Shown here piece after piece: positions 36,609 through 48,325 of a DNA stretch of 64,000 nucleotides. Both the position numbers and the translations under genes were made by a program. The stretch's first letter is position 1. Every line of letters begins with the position of its first letter. The stretch covers positions 885,579 to 949,578 of the forward strand of contig MNCI01023346.1 of assembly GCA_015680685.1 (NCBI GenBank), given 5' to 3'. Below the pieces are notes generated by a model. That model had not been told where the DNA came from and ran no database searches. It saw only the letters and a list, made by a program, of their open reading frames with translations. The stretch is from Gnetum montanum (lineage: Eukaryota > Streptophyta > Gnetopsida > Gnetales > Gnetaceae).

Positions 36609-38411
36609 ATGGCTTCAACTAAGGAAACATTATCACCTATTAAAGAGATACAGAGGGGCAATGACAAAATAAATGACGATGAAGACTAGATTATGCCTAT
36701 GTAAGGAAGAATCTCATATGCTCACAATGATTCTTATTACCCTGATTTCACTTTCATCTTCCATCAAGATGGGCAAATGAGGTGGAGAGATCTACAGGGA
36801 AACATTGTTTTGCCTCCAAAGCATTCAACACCCATCATGTTTCAAACAACTCTAACGGGAATGAATCTGAAACATGCACAAGAAGGATACCAGGTGACTA
36901 AACACATGATAAGACCTTACCAACCCATAGAGGCATAATAAGGAAAAGTAGGTTAACTCTCCTGTTGTCCTAGAGGAACTTGATGGCAATGCATTTGTAG
37001 TAGAGAAACTTCACTATGATCATGAAGTCCATTCCCAAACACCTATCATTCGGTTAGAAGAACTTATCAAAATGCAACTACATTCAGCCCTTGCAAAGAC
37101 ATCAAGAAGAGAAGCAAAGGACTCTAAGTACAAGCACAACTCAAGGCCAAGAGTTTTTGCTAAATCACAAAGAGATGAATACCAAAGTTACAGAAGGAGA
37201 ACTAGCTGACGTCATTCTTCCATTGCTTCATCTTCATCCTCATGATCATCGGTGGACTTTGATCAAAAGGGGCAAAGGTATAGAGAAAATGGCAGGGAGA
37301 GACGATGAGCTCATGATAGACATGAGTATTACCCAAGACACCTTAATGAATGAGATGAGGAGCATGAACCACAAAGGAATAAGGATAGACATGAAGAAAG
37401 AGAGAGATATGAATATCAAAGGTGGCACTACAAGCAAGCATACAAATCCTATAATAATGAAGAACCCCTATTGGCAACTCATAACATGATTAACATAAGG
37501 GAAGCTATATATATATCCCATCCAAGAATGTGATAAACAATTGCATCAAGTGGCTTGATATGAATAATATGCCTTGGTTTGAAGGTGGGTATAATACATA
37601 TCCACAACATCACCTTCAAGCCTTTCACAATGCCTGTGTCATATAGAATATAGAAAGAAACTACTAGAAACTTAAGTTGTTCCCTCAAACATTCATTAAA
37701 GAAGTAGAAAGCTGGTATAGATCATTTGAACTTGAATCAATCAAAAGGTGGATTACCATGCTTGAACTTTTCGATGACAAATACCAAAGCTACTTGTGGG
37801 AGTCCAATCATAGGAAGTAGATCTAGGGTTGGAAGCAAAGGATTTGCAAAACCCTTAATGCAGTAATGGGTAGATACTATTCACTTTTGCATAGGTGCCC
37901 AAGCCATAGATTTTTTCAAAGAGACCAACTTAGACATATTCTCAATGGGTTGAGGAATAAAACCAGGGAAATGCTTAGGGTTTACACCCAAGGTAGACTA
38001 TCTAAGATGACCGCCCATTAAATTCAAACAAATTAACTAAGTGGCAAAGGAAGAAGACAAATTGAAAAAGAGAGAATTAGCTAAGTATAATAGAGATCCA
38101 TTGATCCAAAAAAGAGATATACGAGTGTGCAATAAGCAAGAAGAAGAAACCTTCGAGAAGGTGATACAAAAAAAGACTCTATCAATTCAAAAGTTTGTTA
38201 ATGACATAGCCACCAAGGTAGAGAGATGTGGGATTCAGTAAATGAGAAATTCGCTACAGCCTTGAAAATTGCAGAAGAAAGAACTAAGCAAGCCTTCAGT
38301 AAGGGCAAGGAGAAAAAGAAGAAAAGAGACTATAGACGAAAAGGAAAAGTTGTTTCAGTGGTAGAATATTTTGATTCAAGCTCAAAGGATGAGGAAGGGT
38401 GCATCCTATAA
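36609..38411 (+). pseudogene. gag: gag remnant of element C
   Basis: An ATG at 36609 opens MASTKETLSP, but stops and shifts follow. The capsid core is readable at 37600-37790: a QHLQAFHNAC segment, then WYRSFELESIKRWITMLELFDDKYQ, the usual W-Y-x-S-L/F ... W ... F..KY pattern of plant gypsy Gag. Downstream are lysine-rich segments (38041-38411). D carries a homologous gag at 59777-61650. No classical CCHC knuckle is visible. The product would form the particle; this copy is broken. Confidence 0.65.
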
Positions 38412-39104
38412 TGGTACATTTGCAAAAAAATAAGGGCATATGCACTTAATCCAAGACTCATCAAAAATCAAATGCCCAAATGGTTACCTTACCCTCAAGG
38501 TAACCATCGACAGACTTTCCAACCAGACTACTACCCCAGTGGACCTTACCCATAACCACAGGAGTAGTTTCATCAATAGTGGTAGCAACCATAATCATGG
38601 GCAATGCCATCACCAAGATAGCAGCACCCATATCGATAACTAGACTTCTCAATACTATGTCTAGTGTCTAATATCTCTAGGATATGTAGTAGTTCAAACT
38701 TCTTAGTACTATCCATCGAAATACTATAGACCAGCACCTCTAAGGATGGATTCCAATCCATATGTGCATTAACAAGTAGCTAGTTCATTGAATCAACCTT
38801 CTAACCCTCAACCACCTATATAACCACTTGTAACGTAGGGAGAACTACCATCACAACCTTAGTAGAGAAGTGCTACAAGGGCAATGAATATACAAAGAGA
38901 AGGTCATATCAATGATACAAAAGAAAAATCAAGAAAACGTTCTTTCTTTAGGATAAGTCTAGAAAAAGCTGGTAGAACTAAGACTTCATTGAGACAAGTT
39001 TTCCCTATGATAGATCCTCCTACCAATACCATACTTTCACAATAACCGAATTAGAAACTTTAAATTGTCAGGCTAGTAGATATAGTATCAAATTAGATTA
39101 AGGT
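38412..39104 (+). other. gag-PR linker region of element C, decayed
   Basis: On the plus strand the translation gives Pro/Gln/Tyr-rich pieces (YPQGNHRQTFQPDYYPSGP near 38500) broken by stops, comparable to the Pro/Gln/Ser-rich gag tail of D at 61060-61250. No separate gene is seen. Confidence 0.4.
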
Positions 39105-39564
39105 AGGGATACTTCACAAGAAAAGAATAGATCCAGGAGTTTCTTTGATTTATTTACAAGTAGCTGGAAAATCACCATGCAAGGCTCTAATAGACTTAGG
39201 TTCCAGAGTAAATTTGACATCTCAAGAAACATACAAGGGATGGAACCTACTACCCTTAAAGAAGTGTAACATAATGTTAGAGCTAGTAGATTAATTTCTC
39301 ACCATTCCTTTTGGACAGATAGAAGATGTGGTGACCACCATTAGTGGGTGGTGTTATCCAACAAATTTTTTGGTGATTGACATGAAGAATGATGATAGGG
39401 AATTTCCTATCATAATGGGAACAGCATGGCTTAGCATAATAAATGATAAGTTAGGGATGAAATATTTATCTATGGAAATCTCCAAAGAAGATGAGCAAGG
39501 AGCCATACATATACAAAGAATTTCATACATTACTAATGATAATAGAAGATGCAGTTGTGGATAG
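39105..39564 (+). pseudogene. Retropepsin of element C with one nonsense codon
   Basis: The translation gives an aspartic protease: active-site ALIDLGSRVNLTS (39186-39224; D-L-G-S where D-T/S-G-S is usual), a flap segment, FLVIDMKND and PIIMGTAWLS (39406-39435), which corresponds to the conserved I-L-G/I-M-G motif of retroviral proteases. One stop (TAA, 39292-39294) divides it. No reverse transcriptase follows. The element thus carries gag and PR only, and would have relied on RT and integrase from another element. Confidence 0.7.
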
Positions 39565-39597
39565 AAAGCTCAAAAGGTCAACACAATCCTTACACCA

Positions 39598-40055
39598 AAA
39601 CAAGGACCACTAAACCAAAAGACACCCAGTGATTGAAAATTGAAAACCTAAAACTATCCAAAACATGCATGGAACCATTTGACTCACTTATTAACTCGTA
39701 TCCTAAGAAAATGACCCTAACTAAGAACTCACAAATGAAAATATTAATCCATAATCATACACCAGAAGATATAGGAAATAAGGATTTAGAATTTAAATTT
39801 AGGAATCAACAAGAAAGTATGTGTACAAGAAGAAACAAGGACCACTAAACCAAAAGACACCCAGTGATTGAAAATTGAAAACCTGAAACTATCCAAAACA
39901 TGCATGGAACTGTTTGACTCACTTATTAACTCTTATCCTAAGAAAATGACCCTAACTGAGAACTCACAAATGAAAATATTAAACCATAATCATACACCAG
40001 AAGATATAGGAAATGAGGATTTAGAATTTAAATTTAGGAATCAACAAGAAAGTAT
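39598..40055 (+). repeat. 235 bp direct tandem duplication
   Basis: The stretch from 39601 is repeated from 39836 with only a few differences over about 219 bases. Both copies encode the same short frame (KLSKTCME...FDSLINSYPKKMTLT). D has only a partial single match (near 61690). The near-identity contrasts with the decay of the surrounding element, so the duplication is recent. Confidence 0.85.
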
Positions 40056-41560
40056 AGTTGGACTTTCTAAAATGGAAAGATCATCTAGTCCAACAAGATA
40101 TATGTCCTTAGATGATCAAATTTCGATTACCATCAAGATTACATGGGATAATAATTGAAAAACTAAGTCACTAAGGATGATAAGTGAGAAACCTAGAGTG
40201 TATGATCGAGGGGATCTACAGTCCATTTTGTGAACACTCGCCCATGAGTTCAATCATGGGGGGATATCTTATCTTGATCTAGAAATTAATAAGTGCTTTT
40301 CAACTTTGTGTTTCTAATTTTTCATTATAACTTTTCACATTTCTTACCAATTTTCACATTCTTTAATATCTTTTTGTTCGTTTATACTTTCTAATTTCTT
40401 ATTCTTTTAATATTCATTAATATTTTTTTTAATTCTTTATCTATTTTTTCCAATTTTTTCTATGAATTGCATCATTTGTCTTATACATATTTTTGTTAAT
40501 TTCCAATAAAATAAACCAAACCAAGAAAGATGTAGTCCTAATAAGGTGAAGAATACTTTAGATTATCAAATCATAAAGGGTTGATTACCTATACAATGAG
40601 ACCATGGCATCCATCTATCTATTCCAATAATAAGAGGTTGTTACCATGGCTATAATGATACTCTTCTCACAATAAAAATAAGAATAAGGTTGTGATCATT
40701 ATGCTTGGATAGAAGAGTGAAGAACCAACTGGGAATGAAAAGGGTGTGATATCAAGGGGATTTTTAGATTCTCTTGGATTGCTGCTGTAAGCCTTATTCT
40801 TTTGTTAAGGGTGTATTATTTCATTGTAAATCTAATGAAAAATGGGAGTAAGAGTACAATAAGTGTTTCCTTACCATGTTTCTGGAAAGACATGTTGCCC
40901 ATGCTTGAAGGTAGTCCTTTGGTAAGGTTGATAAAGTTAAAAATAAAATCCATGCACATAGTAAATTTCTAGGGGTCCCACTAGAAAGACATGTTACCCA
41001 TGCTTGAAGAAAGGTGGCTTCTCAAGAATCTGAAAAAAAAATTTAAAGAATGCAATTAATAAACTCCTACCTTGAACAACATGGCAAGTGGTAATACTCC
41101 TTGCAACAGTGGTAGTCTTATGGTTGTGACCCCTAGAGAAGAAATAATACAATGTCATTGGAAAGTGGTTTGGACTTGGTTTGAATTTTGGATAGAAAGG
41201 TTACTAATTACTCTACCCACAGATTACACACAAGAATTCATTATGCCTATGATAAGACACCTCACATCCTGATTTCAACAATCCCTTCTATAGTCTGTTC
41301 CACCTCATTGTATATTTAATCATAACTTTATGGTTTTGTGTAATATAGTGTTATTTTCCAAATTTGACAATACTAACATGTGTGTTTTGCTAGATAAGTA
41401 TGTGTTACATTCAACTCTTTGAGTACCTAAGAACACTTTTAGGTGTGGTAATACAAGGGCACTAAGGGCTAGAGCCTACTTTGGGGAGGATCCACTTATC
41501 TAACTCTTATATTTCATACTTAGCAAGTAATTCCATATCATCTTGTGTGATGAATCATGG
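40056..41560 (+). other. 3' non-coding region of element C
   Basis: No coding frame above background. 40680-41520 aligns with 62150-62960 of D (shared phrases 'atcaaggggatttntngattctctt', 'ccactagaaagacatg' and a purine tract TTTGGGGAGG at 41480). This shows C and D share a 3' region as well as gag. The purine tract may be the polypurine tract. Confidence 0.5.
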
Positions 41561-41737
41561 TTTGTCTGGTGCTGTTATTAGACCCCTATTATTGGTCCCC
41601 TCATATCGGGTACAAGATATCAAGTCTAATAAGTCCCGATATTAGACCCCCAATATCGGACCCTCAATATCAGGTACGCAATATCGCGACCTGACAAGCG
41701 ATATCAGATACAAAATATCATGGTTCCCGTGTGAGCC

Positions 41738-41745
41738 TATAAATA
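41738..41745 (+). promoter_or_regulatory. TATA box of the C/D LTR interrupted by element A
   Basis: TATAAATA preceded by the ATATCG-rich U3. Element A inserted about 150 bp downstream, in the transcribed part of this LTR. Confidence 0.6.
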
Positions 41746-41890
41746 CACAATGGGAAGCATGGGAAAGTAATAGGAAGTTAGTATTAGAGTAGGATCTTTT
41801 TGTTAGTTTTCCTCTCAACCCTTTTTCCCCAGTGCATGCCTGTAGTCTAATGATTGTAATTGTATGGAACCTTTATTCAAGTGTGACATA

Positions 41891-41895
41891 CTTGG
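41891..41895. repeat. Target-site duplication CTTGG of element A, left copy
   Basis: CTTGG precedes the left LTR and is repeated exactly at 59122-59126. Confidence 0.9.
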
Positions 41896-43071
41896 TGAAA
41901 CACCACAAAAATTTCGAGCTTGGTACTTGTCTGACAAGAAGCAGGTCCTTGGGACCCATGAACAACCACGGCTACACTTGGTGTCACACATTGCAACTTT
42001 GGGGATCAAAAGGTTTAATTTTCACTGAGTGTGCAGTACCAGCGTATATGCCCGACATCCACAGCGTATACGCCAAGCGTATATGCCCGACATCAACAAC
42101 GTATAGGCCCAGCGTAGACATCCAACTTACACGCCCGATGTACACTTCACATGTACGCTCGGCGGGTACGGCAAATGTTTACGCCCGACATGGAGTCTCC
42201 AAGACAGAATGAAGACAGCACCGAAGAGCAAGAATTGAAGCAAGTCGGTGACCATCGGCGTATACGCTTGGCGTATACGCCCAGTGTCCACAGCACCTAC
42301 GCCCAGCACATCTAGCATATACGCCCAGCGTATATGCCCAGCGTATACGCCCAGAGTCTACGCTCACCTAATACAGCTTATACGCCCAGCGTATACGCTC
42401 AGCAGATGTAATATGTTGTACACTTGTAAATCTTACGCCCTTTTGTGCCCGATCAACGTCCACATGTCGCCCAACCCGAGTCTAGCGTAACAACCGGTAT
42501 AAAAACCTCACATTTCCACTTGTACAAGGACGGTTGGCAAAAATCCCAGAGCATACCAGAGAACATTTACGCTGCGCACCAGAGCTAAAACCCCTTTTAC
42601 ACTGGATAGTCCTGTACGCTGGGTACACAGTCTCTACGCTCCGCCTACAGTCCGAATCAGCCGAGTCATCCCTGCATCCACCGGGGCTTTTTGTCCACCT
42701 TGTGTTCCATCACAACTGCGTTAGACCGGTGCACTGTACTCTCATTCTGTAATATCATTGTTCATAGTTTACGCTGATTTCTTATATGTGTTTTATTTAC
42801 GCTCGTTTACATTTACGCTCTGTTCACATCTGTTACGCTGTTTACGCTCTCGTTTACGTCCATTACGCCATTTACACGTAACCCAGCGTATAGTAACTTC
42901 GGCATACGTTTGGGGAAATCCTTGTCTGATCCGTGTGCGGACCACCCAAGGTACTCCACCTTCGTACATTCCAGCTCGCCCTCAGGCGAAGGTAGGGTCC
43001 TCTGTGCGCGTCCTGCAATCCCACGGTCTTTGTTTCCTTCCAGCCGGAGACCGACGATTTCAGGCGGTATA
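41896..43071 (+). repeat. 5' LTR of element A
   Basis: It begins TGAAACACC and ends GGCGGTATA. Between 42045 and 42410 it is dense in GCGTATACGC, a perfect 10 bp palindrome, and one-base variants such as GCGTATATGC. A TATA box is at 42498 and further TACGCT words continue to the end. Confidence 0.92.
42498..42505 (+). promoter_or_regulatory. TATA box of the 5' LTR of element A
   Basis: TATAAAAA follows the palindrome-rich U3 and is identical in the 3' LTR at 58548. It should drive the sense transcript. Confidence 0.7.
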
Positions 43072-43076
43072 GAAAT

Positions 43077-43095
43077 TGGTGTTAGAAGGAGGGCC
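43077..43095 (+). other. Putative primer-binding site of element A
   Basis: TGGTGTTAGAAGGAGGGCC begins five bases after the LTR and is conserved in element B (10109-10127). The tRNA is not identified. Confidence 0.65.
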
Positions 43096-43601
43096 TCTGC
43101 CTAAAACTTTGCCTGCACGCTTCCCAACGTCTACGCTTATCAGCGTTTTTGCTACTCTGTTTCAAACTCTGCAAGTCTTTCAGCGTATACGCTGCCAACT
43201 TCACGTGGACTCTGTCCACAGAAACCCCAGCGTCTACGTAGCCTAGTTTGAAAACTCTGCCGCAAAATGTTCAGCGTCTATGTTGTTCAGTGTTTACGCT
43301 GTCCCTGTTAAAACCTAACCGGAAAACCATACGCTCCATTCTCTACATTGTACCTGGTTTTAAGCCATACTCTGTTTTTGCCGAACTCTGTTTTACGCTC
43401 TATCCTGTTTACGTTGTACTTTGTTTTACGCCAAAGCTATATACGCTTCCTAGCGTATACGCTGCACTCCTTATGCTGTCTACGCTGACGCCATACGCTG
43501 AACATTAAAGCATATATGCTGCACTTCGTCACCTAGTTTACGCTGTACCAAGTACACTAATTTCGCTCCTCTACCTCGTGTCATACCCTTAACGATTCAT
43601 C
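43096..43601 (+). other. Untranslated leader of element A
   Basis: Between the primer site and the gag ATG. It is rich in TACGCT and GCGTATACGCTG words like those of the LTR, so the palindrome field extends past the LTR into the leader. Confidence 0.6.
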
Positions 43602-46466
43602 ATGAACCCCGTGAACACCACCGCTGCAACAACTCAAGTAACCGACCTCGTAGACACCATGGCTGTCCAACAGCCTCTCGCGCAACACCCGGGAGTACAA
43701 CCCACCACGGGGCCCCGCCGGTCCCTAAGGTTGCAAGGGAGAGACCCAGCCTCTAACATTATAACCTAGGATCAGTATAATTTCATATGCATTAAGATAC
43801 AAGCTGGCCTGGCTGTAGACCAAGCCGAAGCGGAGGTAAAGAGGCAGTTTGAACTCTTTTACAGGGGTGGGCGCGAGTTCATCCCTTCCCCGTATGACGT
43901 AATCCCTGTTCCAGAACAGTATTCGAAGCTCGTCACACAACTCCTCTTGCAAAGGAGCCACTCGTTGGATCAGCCTGCGCTAGAGCCTCAACTAGAGGAA
44001 GAGGACGAATTCGCTGCTCAATCTGAACAAGAAGATTCTTACCACACTCTGAGCCCGCAAGCACATGTTAACCCCATTTTTCATCCCAGTATAGGGGAGA
44101 TCATACCCCTCCAACCCCTCAGACTCACCCACACATAAATGCCTCCATCGCATACATCTTTATTTGCTCATGTGTCACCTCTGACTGACCTGCAATTCAG
44201 CACGCTCCCTCTCGCTATTATCCCCGATGCAGTAGCCGGCCCATCCTCACAAGCACTGCCCCCTCACGATAGCGTGGGAGTGACATTTCCGCCCCGAGTG
44301 ATAGGGATGCCACACGTGATACCGGCATCCACATCTGCTCACTACATCCCGCACATTCAAACGCATGTCGCCCCTTCTACCGCCATAACCCAACAGGGGG
44401 TCCCTCCACAAAACCTAACTGGACAACGAGCAGCGATGGGCACTCAACCACAGCAACATCAACCTCCTCACTATAACATACCACCCCATATGGTTCAACC
44501 AGCCAACGTTCCCCTAGTATAGCCGCAACCACAGCAACCACAGCCTTTTCCCTATCACGTGCCACAAGTACCACCCCCAGTCGCATAACTCTCCTCCTTT
44601 CAACCCACCGTCCAATAGTCTAACCCATACAATATACCACAACCTCAAGCTGCCATGTTACTGAGTGCCCAAGATTGGGCAGACGCCAAAAAACTGATGC
44701 AAGAATTAACTGACGAGGTGAAACGCCTCAAAACAGTCGCTGACTGAGAGCTGAAGGTAGTGGATTTCTACCACGATGATCCCATCAGCTCGTCCATCCC
44801 ACCCTTAACTTTGCCCAAAGATGTCTCCTTACCAACACTAACCAAATACAATGGGGAGACAGACCCCAATGCACACTTAATAACATTTAGGTTAGAATGC
44901 GTGCTATTCCAGGCATGGCCCCATGCCATTCTCCGAGTGTTCCCCATGTCCCTCGCACGGAGGGCACTTGACTGGTATCGGGCCCTGCCGAGGAATTCCA
45001 TCTTCTCCTTGGAAGACTTATTAAACCAGTTCGTGACTCTGTTCAAGTACAACTTGAAACCCGAGGCCACCCTGGACAGCCTCATACAGGTCAAGCAAGC
45101 ACTGCTTGAACCTGTACAAAAATTTATTCAGAGGTGGAGCATCGCCCTTAACGAGTTGCATGAGCCAATCTCCCAGACCTACCTGCTTACTATTCTAAAA
45201 GGGGCCGTTAACGATTTCTTTAAATCCAAGCTATACTACCTTAACGTGCGCAATCTTAACCAAGCATTTGTACAAATTAAAACATAGAAGAAGCGACCCA
45301 AAATAGCCATGACTCTACATACCTAGCCTTTAATAATCAACACACCAAAAAACATAAAGAGAAGGCTAAGGCAACTATAGCGGCGATAGCGGGGGCGCAA
45401 CAATAAAATAAACCGCTGGTAACCCCTACTAACTACAATAAACCAACTCCCATAGCCGCGCAAGAATCATCATCGCAACAAAACCCAACAAACTATACAC
45501 GAAATTTCAAGAGGAAAGAACCCTCTCAATATACGCCTTTGCCAATGAAGCCATCCCAGCTTTTCGATCAACTCCTGAAGGATGGGCTAATGAAACATAA
45601 ACAGTTATCCCCTGCGGCCATCCAGAGACACGACCGGTTCTGTCAACTCATACAGAACCCAAGCCTAGCAACACCGGATGAGCCTCCCATACCCAAAGGT
45701 TTTAGAATGGATCGCTTTTGCGATTACCATCAACGCAACGGGCACGGTACGGATTACTGTTTCATCTTGAAGCAGGATATTCAGCGAATGATCGATGATG
45801 GCCAAATCACTTTTGACGCGGCCAACCCGATCCAACCGCAGAATCAAGCCATGGGGGTGTACAAAGATCCCCTGAACACCAAAGAGGCGCCGTACGTCAT
45901 CAATACAATCCGCTTCGATGATGATTCCGAGATACTTAACATCAACACAGTCTACCCCGAGCATAAACAGGAAACACCTAGAAGGCCATTCGTAGTTCAG
46001 ATTCCTCCCGCTGTGTCCACTTCTACGCCTCAACCACCATGTGCCCCGCAACAACCATACGTCGTCTGAGTACCCTCGGCCACACCCACATCCAACATCA
46101 TGACGCGTAAAAAACCATACGTAGTGCATGTCCCTCCTGCCATGCCCTCAAATGCACCAACCCCTCATACTCGGCCTACCCCTTTCGTAGTCCGAGTACC
46201 ACCCGCGGTCGCAACAGCGAAGGTCCAACCTCCACCACGACCAACCCCATATGTCGTTAGGATACCTGAAACTCCTAATGATTACCAAACCTCCACCTCA
46301 TGAGCGCAAGGCAAACCTAGCTCCTACGTCATTAGGGTCCCTGGCCAGCCTCCTAACCAATCACATCCGACGGTACAACCGCAACCCCGCCCAGCTCCAT
46401 ATGTGGTAAAAGTCCCAGAGCAGCCCGAGGCTCCAAGACCAGCCCCACCTCCACGCCACACACGAG
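43602..46466 (+). pseudogene. gag: gag of element A, with stops and one frameshift
   Basis: The ATG at 43602 opens MNPVNTTAATTQ. The frame is shared by all segments to 45287 and carries about six nonsense codons, for example TAG at 43767, TAA at 44136 and TAG at 44520. Order: variable Pro/Gln-rich N-terminal half, then the capsid core from 44740 (TLTKYNGETDPNAHL, QAWPHAILRVFPMSLARRALDWYRALP). The frame shifts near 45290. Then comes a zinc-knuckle segment FCDYHQRNGHGTDYC at 45716-45760 (C-x2-H-x5-H-x4-C, as in Tat Gag) and a Pro-rich tail with seven PYVVRVP-like repeats up to the gap. Gag forms the RNA-packaging particle. Confidence 0.85.
45985..46420 (+). repeat. Repeated P-Y/F-V-V-R-V-P motif in the Gag tail
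   Basis: Seven copies of a short motif (PFVVQIP, PYVV-stop-VP, PYVVHVP, PFVVRVP, PYVVRIP, SYVIRVP, PYVVKVP) occur every 57-75 bases, separated by Pro-rich linkers. The DNA of the linkers differs, so the motif rather than the DNA is what recurs. The gap at 46467 may hide more copies. Element B keeps one (PFMVRIS near 12770). Confidence 0.85.
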
Positions 46467-46966
46467 NNNNNNNNNNNNNNNNNNNNNNNNNNNNNNNNNN
46501 NNNNNNNNNNNNNNNNNNNNNNNNNNNNNNNNNNNNNNNNNNNNNNNNNNNNNNNNNNNNNNNNNNNNNNNNNNNNNNNNNNNNNNNNNNNNNNNNNNNN
46601 NNNNNNNNNNNNNNNNNNNNNNNNNNNNNNNNNNNNNNNNNNNNNNNNNNNNNNNNNNNNNNNNNNNNNNNNNNNNNNNNNNNNNNNNNNNNNNNNNNNN
46701 NNNNNNNNNNNNNNNNNNNNNNNNNNNNNNNNNNNNNNNNNNNNNNNNNNNNNNNNNNNNNNNNNNNNNNNNNNNNNNNNNNNNNNNNNNNNNNNNNNNN
46801 NNNNNNNNNNNNNNNNNNNNNNNNNNNNNNNNNNNNNNNNNNNNNNNNNNNNNNNNNNNNNNNNNNNNNNNNNNNNNNNNNNNNNNNNNNNNNNNNNNNN
46901 NNNNNNNNNNNNNNNNNNNNNNNNNNNNNNNNNNNNNNNNNNNNNNNNNNNNNNNNNNNNNNNNNN
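46467..46966. other. Assembly gap of exactly 500 N
   Basis: A run of 500 N, a conventional gap length, hides the end of the Gag tail and the protease active site of element A. Confidence 0.98.
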
Positions 46967-47576
46967 TTTAAAATCATTAAGCGGGTCACGCGTAATAGTC
47001 AAAGGCACAGTGACCTTAGACTTCATAGCAGGGGATCAATTCCCCACGTCCGCCGACTTCCTGGTTGTCGATGAAATGCCAAGATTTAACTTAATATTAG
47101 GGAGACCCTGGTTGGCCCAACTAAAAGTGGTCTCCTCCCCTATACACAAAGAGATCCACCTGCCGTATGAAGGTGGTGAAATCATCATACATGGGGAGGC
47201 TGCTACGCCCATCATTTCATCACACGTAGACATGGACCAAGGTTCAGAAGTCGAGCTCGAAGAGCCTAAACGAAACGCTGAAAATACACAATAACTGGTA
47301 AGTGGTAAATCTCTGAACACGAAACAAGATTCACCTAAAGCGGAAACACGTGCGTCTGACATCGTACATACACCATCTCAATTAGAAAATAACACCGAAC
47401 CCCCGCCAACTATCAAAACATCTGAAAACACTGACACGGAAGACATTTCATCAGACGTCCCTTGGGTTGAATTACCATTCAATGTGATCAGCGAAGGGGA
47501 CGCTGAATACAGAATCATACCCGTTAACCCATCGCCTAACATTAAAAGGAAGAAAATTAAAAAACTATTACAATAA
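46967..47576 (+). pseudogene. Retropepsin C-terminal part and end of gag-PR frame, element A
   Basis: After the gap the frame gives LDFIAGDQFPTSADFLVVDEM and FNLILGRPWLAQL (47085-47123), the C-terminal half of an aspartic protease. One stop (TAA 47292-47294) interrupts an otherwise open frame that continues through WVELPFNV (47464-47487), conserved with B, to the terminal TAA at 47574-47576. The active-site Asp lies in the gap. As in B the gag-PR frame closes well before RT, so RT and integrase must be expressed separately or after RNA splicing. Confidence 0.8.
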
Positions 47577-47589
47577 TATCAGCACACCA

Positions 47590-47860
47590 CAGTTCGAAAC
47601 GACGTTAAACTATAACATGTCCGAAACGATGTTAAACTACAATTCGTTCGAAATGACAGTAAACTACGATAAATCGAAAAACAAGAAAAATTTTTTAAAC
47701 TACACTCCCTGTCCAAGATGATGCTAAACTATCATGTCCGCAAAGACGTAAAACTAGCCACGATCAGCAATGATCGGTCAATAGAAAAAAATCAGCCCGT
47801 GTCATTCGAAGTATCCCTCGTTTACGACTAGGGCCCGAAAAGGCCTTAAACTAGCTCGTG
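47590..47860. repeat. First TAAACT-type array of element A
   Basis: About six units: GTTCGAAACGACGTTAAACT, GTCCGAAACGATGTTAAACT, TTCGAAATGACAGTAAACT, GTCCAAGATGATGCTAAACT, GTCCGCAAAGACGTAAAACT, GCCCGAAAAGGCCTTAAACT. They lie between the end of PR and the stop codon of the antisense gene, matching B's array at 14485-14700. Confidence 0.85.
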
Positions 47861-48124
47861 TGCACATACTTCATTTTCCTTCTTTGTTCGGCAGTTACGA
47901 TTACATCTCTGCATTACAATTAAAACAAAGCAAAAACAAGCCAAAAAAATTTTCATTTCCGTGTCGAGTTTACAATTAAATTCAAAATCAACAAAAAGTT
48001 TTCTTACATGCAATGTTGAGCAATTACAAGTGTCAACTGTTTTTGTCCATCGCAAAATTTTCAAGTTACAATTTTTGTATCAGGCTGAATCAAAAAACAC
48101 CAAAAACTTAAAAATTAAAAAACG
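47861..48124 (-). other. Spacer, presumed 3' untranslated region of the antisense gene
   Basis: No coding frame of interest. It lies between the antisense stop codon (48127-48125) and the array at 47860. I saw no clear AATAAA polyadenylation signal. Confidence 0.4.
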
Positions 48125-48325
48125 CTAAACATCTGGGGTGGGAGGGTCATTTCCTTTAGATCCACCAGCATCAGGGGCCCCTGCTCCACTGGGGCCAGCC
48201 TCTTGGGCATCATCGCCACCTTCATCCTGAAAATACCAAAGAGAAACGACCAACATAAGAATAAGCGAATGTCAAAATTTTAAATATTATTTAGTAAATT
48301 AATTTCAGAAGGACAAAACGCTTAC

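Larger units (their letters stand above)
41561..41895 (+). repeat. C/D-family LTR, part upstream of element A
   Basis: A U3 with about nine ATATCG/CGATAT words (41600-41720), a TATAAATA box at 41738, and then transcribed sequence that breaks at 41895. The remainder (59127-59645) lies beyond element A. The left end is approximate. Confidence 0.6.

Noticed and set aside
42127-42490. Open frames inside element A's LTR on both strands
   Set aside because: They are translations of the GCGTATACGC palindrome field, which lacks stops in several frames because of its composition.
46324-47074. Long open frames of about 220 codons spanning the N run
   Set aside because: They are open only because N codons are not stops; the real coding content is the Gag tail and protease on the plus strand.
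47292-47302. GTAAGT just after a stop in the protease frame as a sense splice donor
   Set aside because: Splicing here would remove the WVELPF tail conserved between A and B. It was kept only as a region to test.
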